This document shows, piece by piece, positions 17,027 through 24,027 of a DNA stretch of 64,000 nt (positions within the stretch are counted from its first letter, which is position 1; each line of letters begins with the position of its first letter). Made by a program: the position numbers and the translations under genes. The stretch spans positions 1 through 64,000 of the forward strand of contig DASXZH010000030.1 of the NCBI GenBank assembly GCA_036502005.1. Direction: 5' to 3'. The notes under the pieces were generated by a model. The model searched no databases, was not told where the DNA came from, and saw only the letters and a list, made by a program, of their open reading frames with translations. Source of the DNA: DASXZH01 sp036502005 (GTDB lineage: Bacteria; Armatimonadota; Fimbriimonadia; Fimbriimonadales; Fimbriimonadaceae).

Positions 17027-18262
17027 ATGTATCAGGCACCCTTGCCCGAGGAATATCAGGAGTTATCTGCCGAAGAGACTTCGGCCAGAATAAAAGCCGC
17101 TAAAGCTAAGCTCGAACCCGACCTGGTCATTCTTGGCCACCACTACCAACGAAGCGAGATCATTGAGCACGCCGATTTCCGCGGCGACAGCTACAAGCTC
17201 TGTCTCGATGCCGGCAAACGCGAAGAGGCTAAGTTCATCGTCTTCTGCGGTGTCCACTTTATGGCCGAAAGCGCGGCCGTCCTGACCAACAAACGCGTAA
17301 TCCTGCCCAACCTCGCTGCTGGCTGTTCGATGGCCGATATGGCCAATATTCTCCAAGTCCGGCGGTGCTGGGCCGAACTTGAGCAAGTAACCGACACACA
17401 CGAGATTATCCCAATCACTTACATCAACTCCGCCGCCAACCTGAAGGCGTTTGTAGGAGAGCGAGGGGGAACCGTTTGCACCTCCACCAATGCGCCGAAA
17501 ATTGTGGAATGGGCACTGGGCCGGGGCTCCAAGGTTTTATTCTTGCCCGACCAGCATCTGGGCCGCAACACCGCTGTCGCGCTGGGCTTCAATCCGGATG
17601 TTCCCCCTCCCCTGCTCCACCAAAAGGGGCACCAGACCGCACAAGACATCGGTCAGGTTTCCCCCTTGAACCCCCTCCGAATGGATACGACTCCCGGGAG
17701 CAGGGGAGGGGGGATTCCTGACCCTGACATGGTTCTTTGGGATCCCTTCAAACCCCTCGGTGGCAACACGCCAGAAGCCATACAAAGGGCCAAGTTCATT
17801 TTGTGGAAGGGGCACTGCAGCGTCCACGCCCGTTTCGCGCTCGAACAAGTCGAAAAAGCTCGGCAAGCAGACCCAAGCGTCCAAATCCTGGTCCACCCAG
17901 AATGCTCCCTAGAGGTTGTAAACGCAAGCGATCTTTACGGCTCGACCGAGTTTATTATCAAAACGGTGGAAGCCGCCCCTGCCGGCTCCTCGTGGGCGAT
18001 CGGGACCGAGATCAATCTTGTCAACCGGCTCGCTCAGGAGTATCCGGATAAGAGAATCACTTGCTTGGATTCCCAAATCTGCCCCTGTTCAACGATGTAC
18101 AGAATCCACCCCAGCTTTCTGCTGTGGTGCCTGGAATCGCTGGTAGAAGGCAAGGTGATGAACGAGGTTAAAGTTGCGCCCCAAATCGCCCAGTGGGCAA
18201 AAGTGGCCTTGGATCGAATGATCGAGATCACATCGGGCAAACCCATGGCCCATGTGGATTGA
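17027..18262 (+). CDS. nadA: Quinolinate synthase A, with in-frame palindromic insert
   Basis: [4Fe-4S] enzyme condensing iminoaspartate and dihydroxyacetone phosphate to quinolinate in NAD synthesis. 411 residues, with VILGHHYQRSEII, VFCGVHFMAESA, LAAGCSMADMA, FLPDQHLGRNTA, WKGHCSVHARF, HPECSLEV and CPCSTMYRIHP; the three cluster cysteines sit in the CSM, PEC and CPC motifs. A strong ribosome site (gaaggag, 17016-17022) precedes the ATG. Between ALGFN and DMVLWDPFKP, where other NadA proteins need only a few residues, there are about 40 extra residues (PPPLLHQKGHQ onward) encoded by a palindromic element. nadB and nadC are not in the window. Confidence 0.96.
   Translation: MYQAPLPEEYQELSAEETSARIKAAKAKLEPDLVILGHHYQRSEIIEHADFRGDSYKLCLDAGKREEAKFIVFCGVHFMAESAAVLTNKRVILPNLAAGCSMADMANILQVRRCWAELEQVTDTHEIIPITYINSAANLKAFVGERGGTVCTSTNAPKIVEWALGRGSKVLFLPDQHLGRNTAVALGFNPDVPPPLLHQKGHQTAQDIGQVSPLNPLRMDTTPGSRGGGIPDPDMVLWDPFKPLGGNTPEAIQRAKFILWKGHCSVHARFALEQVEKARQADPSVQILVHPECSLEVVNASDLYGSTEFIIKTVEAAPAGSSWAIGTEINLVNRLAQEYPDKRITCLDSQICPCSTMYRIHPSFLLWCLESLVEGKVMNEVKVAPQIAQWAKVALDRMIEITSGKPMAHVD
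17603..17712. repeat. Palindromic element inserted in frame within nadA
   Basis: A perfect 16-bp inverted repeat, cccctcccctgctcc-type (17603-17618) and its complement (17697-17712), bounds 110 bases lying inside nadA. The reading frame stays open through it and adds a Pro/Gly-rich loop between two conserved NadA blocks. This resembles the logic of Rickettsia palindromic elements, which also insert inside genes without breaking them. No second copy is seen in this window. Confidence 0.75.
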
Positions 18263-18297
18263 CGAAGGAAAGTAAATCGCGGTAGTCGTTTTGGAGT

Positions 18298-18337
18298 GCG
18301 GGAATTTATTCCCGCTTTGCTCAGGCGATTTATCGCC
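18298..18337. repeat. REP-like paired hairpin element, TTTA-loop copy
   Basis: Hairpin one (18298-18315): 7-bp stem gcgggaa/ttcccgc with loop TTTA. Hairpin two (18324-18337): 5-bp stem ggcga/tcgcc with loop TTTA, after an 8-base spacer. Stem changes relative to the copy at 14357 are compensated on both sides, so the fold is conserved while sequence differs. Confidence 0.7.
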
Positions 18338-18608
18338 GCGACGTCACTACGCCCTTAGAGGTGTGACTCTCAGCAATCCGCTCCGGGTTAGGCCTGATGC
18401 CATGAGTGTTGGCAATTGAACCTAAACGTCTGTGTCGCCCCTTTGGGGCTTTGAGAATCAAGGCGGTCAACTACCAGGCCTTCGGCCTTCGCTAAGTCTT
18501 CTCGGCCCCTTGGGCCTACATCCGGTGCCCCGAATCGACTCAAGCTTTTGAAACCGGATGGCCTTGCCTGGTTATCCCTCCGGCTAGGTCCCGTTTTTCT
18601 GGCTGCTA

Positions 18609-18640
18609 GTTACCGTTTACCGTTTACTGTTACTGTTTAA
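18609..18640. repeat. Degenerate heptamer array, (tttaccg)-type
   Basis: Units gttaccg, tttaccg, tttactg, then a slipped ttactgttta. It lies a few bases downstream of the lon stop codon (on lon's strand). Confidence 0.6.
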
Positions 18641-18646
18641 CGCCCC

Positions 18647-20989
18647 TCATGCCATCATCGCGGCTTTACTCTGTAAAGCGAGGCCCAGAGCCTCTTCAAC
18701 ACGCTGCACGGCGACGATCTGGATCTCCGAAATAATCTCCGCTGGCAACAAGCTCGCCTCGGCCAGGTTCCGCTGAGGCAAAACCAGTTTCTTAAAGCCG
18801 AGCCGGTGCGCGGCCAAGATCTTCTCCCGAACTCCGCCGACTGGAAGCACCAACCCGCGCAGGCTAATCTCGCCGGTAATAGCAACCTCGGAGCTAACCG
18901 GCACGCCAGTATAGGCTGAGGCAATAGCAATCGCCATGGCAAGCCCTGCGCTGGGGCCCTCTTTTGAGCTTTGAGCCTGGGTTGCGTGGATATGCACGTC
19001 CTTCCAAAACTCGGCCTTGTGAAGGCCGGTTACCGCCCCCGACCGCAGGAACGAAATTGCGGTTTCCGCCGATTCCCGCATCACGTTGCCCATATTGCCG
19101 GTAAGCCTAATCTCGGGGAGATCGGAAAGTGGCTCTAAGAACGCGGCCTCGATTTGAATCATGTCGCCGCCGTTGCCTGCAACCACAATGCTCCAAGCGC
19201 ATCCCACCGAATCTGCACGGTGCGCAACGCCCAAACCAGGTTCACCCAAGTATTCGGCTAACCCAGGTGCCGTAATCTCGAACTCACCAGAGCCGTTCTC
19301 AACAACAGATTTGGCCATCTTGCGGCAGAGGTGGCCAATATGCCGTTCCAGCTGCCGTACACCTGGTTCGTTCGTGTATTGATCGATGATTTGCCGAATT
19401 GCCTCCCCGCTGACGCTAACTCCAAACCCCTGCAACCCGTGGGTCTCAATGGCTTTTGGTAGCAGGTGATCCGTTGCAATCATCATCTTCTCAAACACGC
19501 TGTAGCTGGAGAAAGGGACGATCTCCAGGCGGTCGCGCAAGGCCGGCGGAAGGTCGTCGCAACTGTTGGCGGTCGTGATGAAGAGCACGTCGCTTAGGTC
19601 GATCGGGAACTCAACAAAATGGTCCGTATAAGCCTTGCTGAGGGAAGGGTCAAGCGCCTCCAGGAGCACGCTCAGAACATCGGACCGCATTCCGTCCTTG
19701 CCAACTTTGTCCAACTCATCCAGCAGGCAAACGGGGTTCTTGCTGCCGCAGTTAATCAAGCCTTGGATAAGTCTTCCCGGCCCTGCCCCCACATAGGTTT
19801 TCCTGTGTCCACGCAGTTCGGCCTCATCATGCAAACCACCGAGCGAAATGCTCATGAGCTTCCGCCCAAGGGCTTCCGCGATCTTTGCGGCAAAACTCGT
19901 TTTGCCCACACCTGGAGGGCCTTCAAAGCAAAGCACGTTGCCGCTATAGCGTCCGCTAAGCTTGCGAACCGCCATGAACTCAAGAACCCTTTCCTTAACG
20001 TTGTCTAACTTTGCGTGGCTGCTATCCAGCAACGCGCGGGCTACGGCCAGATCCAGATGGTCGGGCGTGGTTTCGAACCAAGGAATCTCAAGCAGGGTAT
20101 CGATATGTTTGTGGAGCACGCCAGTTTCTGGGGAATCCGAGCCTAGAGCTTCCATCTTCCTAGCTTGCCCCTGCAAATGCGAGGCTACAACCTCCGGCAA
20201 TCGCCGACCGGCGATCCGAAGGTCCATTTTCTGGAGCTCGCTTTGCGAGTCGCCGTACAGTTCTTGCTGGATGGCGGAAAGCTGGGACCTAAGAACAAAC
20301 TCGCGCTGGGACTCAGCTATCTTCTCATCCGCCAGATGGCGGATCTCCTTTCGGCGGTCCAACACATGCAGTTGCCTACGCAACAGCGAAAAGACTTCCT
20401 CTAGTCTCTTACTCGGGTCCAACTCTTCTAAAACCTGCTGTTTCTCGGCCGGGGCAAGCGAAAGATAGTGTGCGATATGGTCCGCGAGTTCGCCTGCACC
20501 CTCCAAATGGGCGATCGCCTCGTTGGCTTCGGGAGGAACGGAAGAATCTTGGGCGACCACTTCAAAGAACGTGGCCCGTGCTTCCGCAATAAGCTCAGTA
20601 GGAGCAACCGCCTCAGGACACGAAAGCATCTCGGTTTCCGCCCAGAACATCGATTTGGAAGCAACCAGTTTCGAAGCCCGCGCCCGTCCCAATCCGCGCA
20701 GAACGACTCGAATAGAGCCATCCGGCAGCGGCGTGCTGTGGAGCACCTCGCTGAGGATTCCGATTGGATAGAGATCACGCGATTTAGGTTCGGTAAGCGC
20801 CATATCTCGCTGGCTGAGAACCAAGAGCTGGGTTCGGTTTCCAAGAGCGGTTTGGATGGCCCCCAGAGATCGCTCCCGGGCCACATGCACAGTGTTCAGC
20901 AGCCCAGGAAAATGGACTGTATCACGAAGCGGAAGTACCGGAAGCCGGTGCTTCATTTGGGCTATCGAATCCGCGGCTTTTCGTGGCAT
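18647..20989 (-). CDS. lon: ATP-dependent Lon protease
   Basis: 780-residue serine-lysine protease of the AAA+ family, degrading misfolded and regulatory proteins in the cytoplasm. Order: LON substrate-binding domain (LPVLPLRDTVHFPG), helical linker, AAA+ domain with Walker A GPPGVGKTS and Walker B VCLLDELDKVGKDG, then the proteolytic domain with catalytic Ser in SSKEGPSAG and Lys in GGVREKILAAHR. I take ATG 20989 (MPRKAADS) rather than the in-frame TTG two codons earlier; gagttgggg upstream may act as ribosome site. All catalytic residues are intact. It follows the GbsR-like gene on the same strand with a 53-base gap. Confidence 0.96.
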   Translation of the reverse strand: MPRKAADSIAQMKHRLPVLPLRDTVHFPGLLNTVHVARERSLGAIQTALGNRTQLLVLSQRDMALTEPKSRDLYPIGILSEVLHSTPLPDGSIRVVLRGLGRARASKLVASKSMFWAETEMLSCPEAVAPTELIAEARATFFEVVAQDSSVPPEANEAIAHLEGAGELADHIAHYLSLAPAEKQQVLEELDPSKRLEEVFSLLRRQLHVLDRRKEIRHLADEKIAESQREFVLRSQLSAIQQELYGDSQSELQKMDLRIAGRRLPEVVASHLQGQARKMEALGSDSPETGVLHKHIDTLLEIPWFETTPDHLDLAVARALLDSSHAKLDNVKERVLEFMAVRKLSGRYSGNVLCFEGPPGVGKTSFAAKIAEALGRKLMSISLGGLHDEAELRGHRKTYVGAGPGRLIQGLINCGSKNPVCLLDELDKVGKDGMRSDVLSVLLEALDPSLSKAYTDHFVEFPIDLSDVLFITTANSCDDLPPALRDRLEIVPFSSYSVFEKMMIATDHLLPKAIETHGLQGFGVSVSGEAIRQIIDQYTNEPGVRQLERHIGHLCRKMAKSVVENGSGEFEITAPGLAEYLGEPGLGVAHRADSVGCAWSIVVAGNGGDMIQIEAAFLEPLSDLPEIRLTGNMGNVMRESAETAISFLRSGAVTGLHKAEFWKDVHIHATQAQSSKEGPSAGLAMAIAIASAYTGVPVSSEVAITGEISLRGLVLPVGGVREKILAAHRLGFKKLVLPQRNLAEASLLPAEIISEIQIVAVQRVEEALGLALQSKAAMMA

Positions 20990-21042
20990 CCCCAACTCAA
21001 CATACCATCGAGTTCAACGAAAGGAAGCCGGACGAGGCAAAA

Positions 21043-21627
21043 TCAGGTCTTCTTGGCAGTGGATTTGGGGTTGGCGGGAGTAAGAAACGAGCTTTGGGCT
21101 TTAAGGCCCGTAACGGTCTCGAAGAAGACGTTGTCGGTGCTGAACACCTGCTGGTACACGGCATCCAGAAGGTCGAAGACCTCTAACAGGCCCTGCAGCC
21201 GATTCCTAAAAGTGAGCTGCTCTTCGGTTTCGGAAGTATCCGGCAGCATGGCAATGCACTCCCGAATGGCTCTTGCCGTTGGGTCGATTTCTCGCCTCTT
21301 TCTTTCCCTAACTACCCGAGCGAACATCTGCCACGCATCGGTTTCGCTTTGATAGGTGTCGCGCCTTTCACCGGGACGGCGAAACCGCCGGACAATGCCC
21401 CAATCCATAAGATCGCGCAGACTCATGCTCGCATTGCCGCGGCTGATCAGAAGTCTTTGCATGATCTCGTCAACGGTCAGGGGCTTACCGGCCACAAATA
21501 GCAGCGCGTGGATTTGGGCCATGGTCCGGTTGATTCCCCAACTGGAACTCATACGCCCCCACTCCAAGATGAATTGGTCTTGCGCTCGAACCAGAGTTTC
21601 GTTTTCGAATTGATCCTGTTTAGGCAT
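21043..21627 (-). CDS. GbsR-family (MarR-like) transcriptional regulator
   Basis: A 194-residue winged-helix regulator. The block ILEWGRMSSSWGINRTMAQIHALLFVAGKPLTVDEIMQ with SRGNASMSLRDLMDWGIVRR matches the GbsR family (W-G-x-x-R-x-x-A-Q-x-x-xL followed by RGNxSxxLR). GbsR controls choline/glycine betaine genes in Bacillus; the ligand here is unknown. It lies upstream of lon on the same strand and divergent from the PilZ gene. A palindrome (21632-21643) just before its start is a candidate autoregulatory operator. The C-terminal tail is Lys-rich. Confidence 0.85.
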   Translation of the reverse strand: MPKQDQFENETLVRAQDQFILEWGRMSSSWGINRTMAQIHALLFVAGKPLTVDEIMQRLLISRGNASMSLRDLMDWGIVRRFRRPGERRDTYQSETDAWQMFARVVRERKRREIDPTARAIRECIAMLPDTSETEEQLTFRNRLQGLLEVFDLLDAVYQQVFSTDNVFFETVTGLKAQSSFLTPANPKSTAKKT

Positions 21628-21631
21628 GCCT

Positions 21632-21643
21632 CATAACATTATG
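21632..21643. promoter_or_regulatory. Candidate operator, cataa-ca-ttatg
   Basis: A 12-base near-perfect palindrome 5 bases before the GbsR-like start, with a half-site (cataa) repeated at about 21652-21656. Position between divergent genes fits autoregulation, or control of the PilZ gene, by the GbsR-like protein. Inference from position and symmetry only. Confidence 0.35.
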
Positions 21644-21705
21644 CATTTGCCCATAACACTGCACTTAGCGGATAAGGCTGAATTAGTCAAACAGATGTAC
21701 CGAAA

Positions 21706-22296
21706 ATGAATTTGAGTCGGGGCATGCTTAAGAAACATTTCTTTAACACAAGAGCTCGAATCCAGAGGATCCGCGATGCAAAGCTATTCTCGGGGTGGGT
21801 TCGGAGTTTCTCGGGCACGACCGTCGTCGTGACGCTTAACCGCGATGAAAACGTGAGGCCTGGCGAATCGTTTGTGTTTCAAGTGCAGGGGCCGGGCAGC
21901 GTTGCAATGTTTACAGCAGTGCTAGAACTCGCTTTTGGCACTGAGTTGACCCTAAAGCTCGTCAGCGAGGTTAGATTCACGAAGAGCGAAGGCTCGATGA
22001 GGCTGCTCGTTGAGGGTATGACGGGCCAGTTGATTTACGACGAATATGAACTCGAAGTTACAATTTTGGATCTGTCCGAGAACGGGGCGGGCGTCGTCAC
22101 CGATGAGTCCTTGGAAAAAGGAACCGGCATCCAGCTTATCATCGATTCACCGCAAGGCAGAGTTGACTGCGCCGGCGAAGTAATCTATTGTCGGCCGCTA
22201 GATGATAACCAGTATCGTATTGGAATGAGCATTAAGCCCCAGAACCGGGTCGATACTGCGCGCTGGCAGCGGCTTCTCTTTTCCGATGCTGCCTAA
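21706..22296 (+). CDS. PilZ-like domain protein
   Basis: A 196-residue cytoplasmic protein. The C-terminal half has the PilZ signature ILDLSENGAGVVTDESLEKGT (D-x-S-x-x-G) followed by strands GRVDCAGEVIYCRPLDDNQYRIGMSI. The usual RxxxR motif that grips c-di-GMP is not clear just before the D-x-S-x-x-G block, so nucleotide binding is uncertain. The N-terminal half is a separate beta-rich domain (YcgR-N-like position). It meets the ferredoxin gene tail to tail with a 4-base overlap; an HD-GYP c-di-GMP phosphodiesterase lies just beyond. Confidence 0.8.
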   Translation: MNLSRGMLKKHFFNTRARIQRIRDAKLFSGWVRSFSGTTVVVTLNRDENVRPGESFVFQVQGPGSVAMFTAVLELAFGTELTLKLVSEVRFTKSEGSMRLLVEGMTGQLIYDEYELEVTILDLSENGAGVVTDESLEKGTGIQLIIDSPQGRVDCAGEVIYCRPLDDNQYRIGMSIKPQNRVDTARWQRLLFSDAA

Positions 22297-22571
22297 CCTG
22301 AGATGCGGCGGCCTTCAACGGCATTTTTCTCGATAAACTCCCGCCAGTTGGCCGGCACATCGGTGTCGACAAAAATTGCGGTGACGGGACACTCCGGTTC
22401 ACACAAACCACAATCGATGCATTCATCTGGGTTGATGACGACCATATCGTCGATCTCATAGATGCAATCGACGGGGCAAACGGTCATGCAAGACTTATCT
22501 TTGACTCCGATACAAGGCTCGGTTACGACATAGGGCAACGGGCAAACACCTCTAGAGACATTTTGACGCAT
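22293..22571 (-). CDS. 7Fe/8Fe bacterial-type ferredoxin
   Basis: 92 residues from ATG 22571. Cluster one ligands: CIGVKDKSCMTVCPVDC; cluster two: CIDCGLCEPECP. The spacing CIGVKDKSC (C-x7-C) is that of ferredoxins carrying one [3Fe-4S] and one [4Fe-4S] cluster. It is a small cytoplasmic electron carrier. The longer reading frame from 22667 overlaps the HD-GYP gene and lacks family similarity, so the inner ATG is preferred; ggcgaggcgcgg may be its ribosome site. It follows the HD-GYP gene by 25 bases and may be cotranscribed, though the functions seem unrelated. Confidence 0.93.
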   Translation of the reverse strand: MRQNVSRGVCPLPYVVTEPCIGVKDKSCMTVCPVDCIYEIDDMVVINPDECIDCGLCEPECPVTAIFVDTDVPANWREFIEKNAVEGRRISG

Positions 22572-22596
22572 CCGCGCCTCGCCTTGCGAGATTATT

Positions 22597-23901
22597 CTAG
22601 GCAGCTTTGTGGTTAAAGGTAGTTGTGCTGCGCTCTCGGGCGATTGCGCGAGCAAAGGCTTCCACAATTTCTTTATCTACCTTATGCAGGGCCGCTTCTC
22701 TTCGGAGTTCATCGATGGCGACGCGGGTCGGCAAACCCTTACGGTAAGCCCGATTGGAGGTCATCGCGTCGAATATGTCGGCAATGGCCGCTATGCGCAC
22801 CAGGAAGGGGATTTCGTCGCCCTTAAGGCCTAGGGGATAGCCGCTGCCATCCAGCCGCTCGTGGTGCAGCCGAACGATGGGAGCGCATTCGCGAAGCATG
22901 GGTATGCCTTGAATCATCTCGTAGCCCATCTCGGAGTGGCGTTTGACGATATCGAACTCTTCACTGGTGAGCCCGGATGGTTTCGTAAGAATCTCGTCGG
23001 GAATGCCAATCTTGCCGATGTCATGGATGAGGGTTCCCATCTTCAGCGTTCTTAGCTCGTGAGCGCTGAGGCCGAAGTATTCGCCGACCATGATGCTGTA
23101 TTGCATCACTCGCTCGGAATGGCCGGCTGTATATGGGTCTTTCGCTTCCACTGCCTTCACTAGCGACTCCACCATGGCCGTAAAGTTGGCTTCCAGGTCG
23201 CTCAGGGCCGTGGTGAGCATGAAATTCTTGCGCTCGACTTCGGCGTTGTATTTCTGAAGCTCTAAGGTCGCGTTGGCAGCTTCGGAAACATCGATGTTGA
23301 AACCGAGCAGATGCCTGAATCGGCCATCCGCTTCGTAAACCGGCACACCGCGCATCTCAATGAATCTCTCATCAAAAAACTGATTACTGATGCGCAGTTT
23401 CATGTGGAAAGGTTCTTCGCGCCTACAGCACCGATCTAGTTCCTTTAGGGCCCATCCACGGTCTTCCTCATGAAGCGCCCGCGAAAATGCTTTGACCGGG
23501 TTTTCGGAAGGCTGGCGCAGCACCTGCTCATCCCAGGACCAGTTTGTGTACTGGAAGGAACCGTCCACATACGTGAAAAGCCCGATGGGAAGGTTTTCTA
23601 AAACCTGTTGATAGGACGCCTTTAGAGCGATGGTTTCAGCTTGAGACTTGATGAGCTGCTGCTGCTGCCTTGTCGTCTTTTTAAACAACATGACGCCGGC
23701 AATAGAAAGGGCAGTTACAAGGCCCGCGAGCAAAAGAAGAATACTGCCGCTGGCGACCATAACATCGCGAAAGGAGGCATTGAAGTTTGCGCGCTCCAAG
23801 AGATCAAGAAGCAGGATCTCTAATAGGCCAAGCGCTGCCGCGACTCCTATCACTAGAAAGAGACGCCGTGTTAATCGATTTCTTGCGGAACGCTCTTTCA
23901 T
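22597..23901 (-). CDS. Membrane PAS / HD-GYP cyclic-di-GMP phosphodiesterase
   Basis: 434 residues from ATG 23901. Two transmembrane segments (LFLVIGVAAALGLLEILLL and a second ending GVMLFKK), a coiled linker, a PAS domain (QVLENLPIGLFTYVDGSFQYTN to LGFNIDVSE) and a C-terminal HD-GYP domain with YTAGHSERV, LIHDIGKIGIPDEIL, HSEMGYEMI, HHERLDGSGYP and ADIFDAMTSNRAYR. These are the metal and GYP motifs of active enzymes that hydrolyse c-di-GMP. The short periplasmic or membrane sensor and PAS suggest signal-dependent activity. A PilZ-like gene lies close by on the other strand. Confidence 0.92.
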   Translation of the reverse strand: MKERSARNRLTRRLFLVIGVAAALGLLEILLLDLLERANFNASFRDVMVASGSILLLLAGLVTALSIAGVMLFKKTTRQQQQLIKSQAETIALKASYQQVLENLPIGLFTYVDGSFQYTNWSWDEQVLRQPSENPVKAFSRALHEEDRGWALKELDRCCRREEPFHMKLRISNQFFDERFIEMRGVPVYEADGRFRHLLGFNIDVSEAANATLELQKYNAEVERKNFMLTTALSDLEANFTAMVESLVKAVEAKDPYTAGHSERVMQYSIMVGEYFGLSAHELRTLKMGTLIHDIGKIGIPDEILTKPSGLTSEEFDIVKRHSEMGYEMIQGIPMLRECAPIVRLHHERLDGSGYPLGLKGDEIPFLVRIAAIADIFDAMTSNRAYRKGLPTRVAIDELRREAALHKVDKEIVEAFARAIARERSTTTFNHKAA

Positions 23902-23974
23902 CGTGCTTTCGCCTATCCTGGTGAATAGAGAATCAATTTTATTTTCGGCAGATATTCTCCCCAACAATAAGAAA

Positions 23975-24006
23975 AATCGGGCTGTTTCAGTTGAAACAGC
24001 CCGATT
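23975..24006 (-). terminator. Rho-independent terminator of the stalk-like exported protein gene
   Basis: A 14-bp perfect stem aatcgggctgtttc with loop aact (minus strand) and its complement, followed on the minus strand by a run of T (tttttctt). It lies 21 bases past the stop of the exported-protein gene ending at 24028 and separates it from the HD-GYP gene. Confidence 0.9.
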
Positions 24007-24027
24007 CTAGTCGTTTTATTTGTGAGC

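Larger units (their letters stand above)
18263..18646. other. Gene-free gap with REP-like element, composite repeat and heptamers
   Basis: Between the convergent nadA and lon genes. It holds the TTTA-loop REP-like element (18298-18337), an inverted relative of the 14624-14645 motif (ctgtgtcgcccctttggggct, 18430-18450 area), several GC-rich short hairpins (ggccttcggcc, ggccccttgggcc), the 16-mer accggatggccttgcc (18553-18568) and a degenerate heptamer array (18609-18640). No gene is seen. Confidence 0.65.

Noticed and set aside
22572..22667. N-terminal extension of the ferredoxin
   Set aside because: Overlaps the HD-GYP gene end and lacks ferredoxin similarity; ATG 22571 is preferred.
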